From NCBI GenBank assembly GCA_029051445.1, contig JAIDKP010000296.1:1-7572 (forward strand): 7,572 nucleotides of DNA, read 5' to 3'. Origin of the DNA: Muribaculaceae bacterium (GTDB lineage: Bacteria; Bacteroidota; Bacteroidia; Bacteroidales; Muribaculaceae). Made by a program: the position numbers and the translations under genes. The first letter of the stretch is position 1. Every line of letters begins with the position of its first letter. Below the pieces are notes generated by a model. That model had not been told where the DNA came from, did not search any database, and saw only the letters and a program-made list of their open reading frames with translations. Positions 6,310 through 7,572 of this stretch are shown here, in pieces.

Positions 6310-6669
6310 ATGACAGAAAACAAGGATCTCGATCAGCTTATAGTCGAAGGAATACAGGAGCGAAAGGGGAAAGGTATAACGATAGTTGATCTCTCGGATG
6401 TCGACGGAGCCGGAATGGACCGTTTCATCATATGCGAGGGGACTTCCTCGATGCATGTCTCGTCGATAGCCGACAGTGTGCGCGAGTATGTTCAGGAAAC
6501 CGGCGGAATAAAGCCGTATAATTACGACGGTTACAAGAACTCACAGTGGATTGTGATCGATTACGGCAGTGTGCTGGTGCATGTCTTTATCACCGAGACA
6601 AGACAACTCTACAATCTTGAAGAACTCTGGAGTGACGGTAAGGTCACCAAGATCGCCGATCTTGACTGA
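6310..6669 (+). CDS. rsfS: Ribosome silencing factor RsfS (Iojap family)
   Basis: RsfS binds ribosomal protein uL14 on the 50S subunit and blocks joining with 30S, lowering translation during starvation or stationary phase. The 119-residue product has the usual size and fold. Seen are the N-terminal helix [22 protein letters not shown] at 10-31, the segment [21 protein letters not shown] at 37-57 (the family has D-x-F-I-I-x-x-G-x-S at this place) and the strongest signature, [14 protein letters not shown] at 80-93, followed by R98, YNLEELW at 101-107. Nothing is missing. It is the first gene after the divergent promoter and is followed 53 bp later by ftsH; the rsfS-ftsH order is common in Bacteroidota. 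The ATG at 6310 is the only sensible start, with an A-rich, SD-free leader. Confidence 0.96.
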   Translation: MTENKDLDQLIVEGIQERKGKGITIVDLSDVDGAGMDRFIICEGTSSMHVSSIADSVREYVQETGGIKPYNYDGYKNSQWIVIDYGSVLVHVFITETRQLYNLEELWSDGKVTKIADLD

Positions 6670-6722
6670 AAAGCCTCAGATTCTTAAAAATAACACGAAT
6701 TCATCAGCCTTCACTACAACAG

Positions 6723-7553
6723 ATGTTACCGAATACTCCCAAGAAGAAGCGGACGATCAAATTCAGCATGTACTGGATGTATGCTGTCATATTGGTCTGT
6801 CTGGCAGGATTGTTTTATTTGGAAGATAATATTCCATCGAAACCGGTGAACTATTCCGATTTCGAGAAATATGTGGAATCGGGAGGCGTGAAAAAGATAG
6901 TGGTTTTCTCAAAGAAGCAGCAGGCCGAAGGTTTCCTGACTGATTCTCTTGCAAAATCACTGTTTCATGAGACACAGCTTCGTGTCGATGGCCAAGGAAA
7001 TGTGTCGGCCCGTGTCATCACCGATATCCCGTCGGCCGATAAGCTTCAGGATAAGATCGACCAGTGGAAGGCGCAAGGCGTTTTCGACGGTGATGTGTCG
7101 TATGAGCGTGAAAGCGATTTCTTCTCGCTTCTGTGGACGTTTGGTCCGGTGCTCCTGCTGATCGGCTTCTGGATTTTCTTTATGCGCCGCATGTCGGGGC
7201 GCGACGGCGGTGGAGGTCCCGGCGGAGTCTTCAGTGTAGGAAAATCGAAAGCACAGATATTTGACAAGGACGGCCCTGTGAAGGTTACATTCAAGGATGT
7301 GGCGGGGCTGTCGGAGGCAAAGACTGAAATCGCTGAGATAGTGGAGTTTCTGAAGAATCCACAGCGCTACACCGATCTCGGCGGCAAAATACCTAAGGGC
7401 GCTCTGCTTGTGGGCCCTCCCGGAACAGGTAAGACGTTGCTTGCCAAGGCTGTTGCAGGAGAGGCAAATGTGCCGTTCTTCTCGATGTCGGGCAGCGATT
7501 TCGTGGAGATGTTTGTGGGAGTGGGCGCATCGCGAGTGAGAGATCTCTTCCGT
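6723..7553 (+). CDS. ftsH: ATP-dependent zinc metalloprotease FtsH, 5' part
   Basis: FtsH is a hexameric inner-membrane AAA+ protease that degrades damaged or unassembled membrane proteins and some regulators. The 277 genomic codons present cover a basic N terminus ([15 protein letters not shown]) and TM1 at about 16-33. A periplasmic domain at about 35-135 is followed by TM2 at about 137-154 ([18 protein letters not shown]), then the Gly-rich linker GGGGPGG. The start of the AAA domain follows: [13 protein letters not shown], then Walker A GPPGTGKT at 231-238 and [21 protein letters not shown]. Walker B, the SRH and the HEXXH protease site lie beyond the window. The ATG at 6723 is the first in frame; alternatives at 6768 or 6777 would remove the basic N terminus. 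The reading frame stays open to the end of the window, but the bases from 7554 on are not FtsH-like (the family continues RQAKE) and match a sequencing adapter. Confidence 0.96.
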
Positions 7554-7572
7554 ATGTCTCTTATAAACATCT
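7554..7572 (+). other. Nextera transposon mosaic-end adapter remnant (artefact)
   Basis: The last 19 bases agree at 17 of 19 positions with the 19-bp Tn5 mosaic end used in Nextera libraries (CTGTCTCTTATACACATCT); both differences are A in place of C. FtsH homology stops exactly at 7553, where conserved RQAKE residues should follow RVRDLF. These bases should be trimmed and not translated. Confidence 0.9.

Noticed and set aside
6270..6389. Small basic open frame starting ATGGCGTATAAG just after the rsfS -7 element
   Set aside because: It overlaps rsfS in another frame, is under 40 codons, has no family resemblance, and its ATG lies at the predicted transcription start.
6569..6829. Plus-strand open frame across the rsfS end and ftsH start
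   Set aside because: It is out of frame with both real genes and carries no conserved motif. The true ftsH frame starts at 6723 and has no stop in the window.
1..7572. CRISPR arrays, tRNA or rRNA genes, insertion sequences, defence or toxin genes
   Set aside because: I saw no regular repeat-spacer pattern, tRNA cloverleaf, transposase motif or terminal inverted repeat. The window is filled by ordinary housekeeping genes.

Overview
The window looks like a chromosomal housekeeping segment of a Bacteroidota bacterium, most likely order Bacteroidales. A Muribaculaceae-like gut lineage is a guess from gene order, protein style and intermediate base composition. Three things support the phylum: two perfect TAnnTTTG promoter elements (the Bacteroidota -7 consensus), A/T-rich leaders without strong Shine-Dalgarno sites, and the rsfS-ftsH pair. 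It is probably a short-read metagenomic contig. Its last 19 bases match the Nextera transposon mosaic end at 17 of 19 positions, and its first ~110 bases carry a cluster of implausible substitutions in ffh.

Layout. (1) Positions 2-3886, plus strand, form one tight gene run: the 3' part of ffh (signal recognition particle GTPase, M domain), folD (one-carbon folate metabolism), a thiamine-phosphate-synthase-like TIM-barrel protein that has lost the usual catalytic motif, a multi-pass membrane protein of the LPG-synthase/UPF0104 flippase-like family, and ispE (MEP isoprenoid pathway). Gaps are 32 and 8 bp, then two 23-nt gene overlaps, so these genes are probably co-transcribed and partly translationally coupled. 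(2) Positions 3887-3999 hold a GC-rich hairpin flanked by an A run and a T run (probable terminator), followed by an A/T-rich leader. (3) Positions 4000-5836 are grpE-dnaJ, the Hsp70 co-chaperone pair. (4) Positions 5843-6187, minus strand, encode an L-rhamnose-mutarotase family protein that converges on dnaJ with only 6 bp between the stop codons. (5) Positions 6188-6309 are a divergent intergenic region with two back-to-back -7 elements. (6) From 6310 to the end, plus strand, lie rsfS (ribosome silencing factor) and the 5' part of ftsH (membrane AAA+ protease), which is cut off at the contig edge.

Functionally this is core biology: membrane protein targeting (ffh) and quality control (ftsH), protein folding (grpE, dnaJ), ribosome control (rsfS), folate and isoprenoid synthesis. 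I see no mobile element, CRISPR array, RNA gene or defence system, and no convincing new biological system. The points most worth a second look are the amber codon in ffh (probably sequence error), the adapter remnant at the right end, the divergent promoters, the degenerate ThiE-like protein, and a direct repeat plus hairpin at the dnaJ/rhaM junction. No stretch longer than 300 bases lacks a gene.
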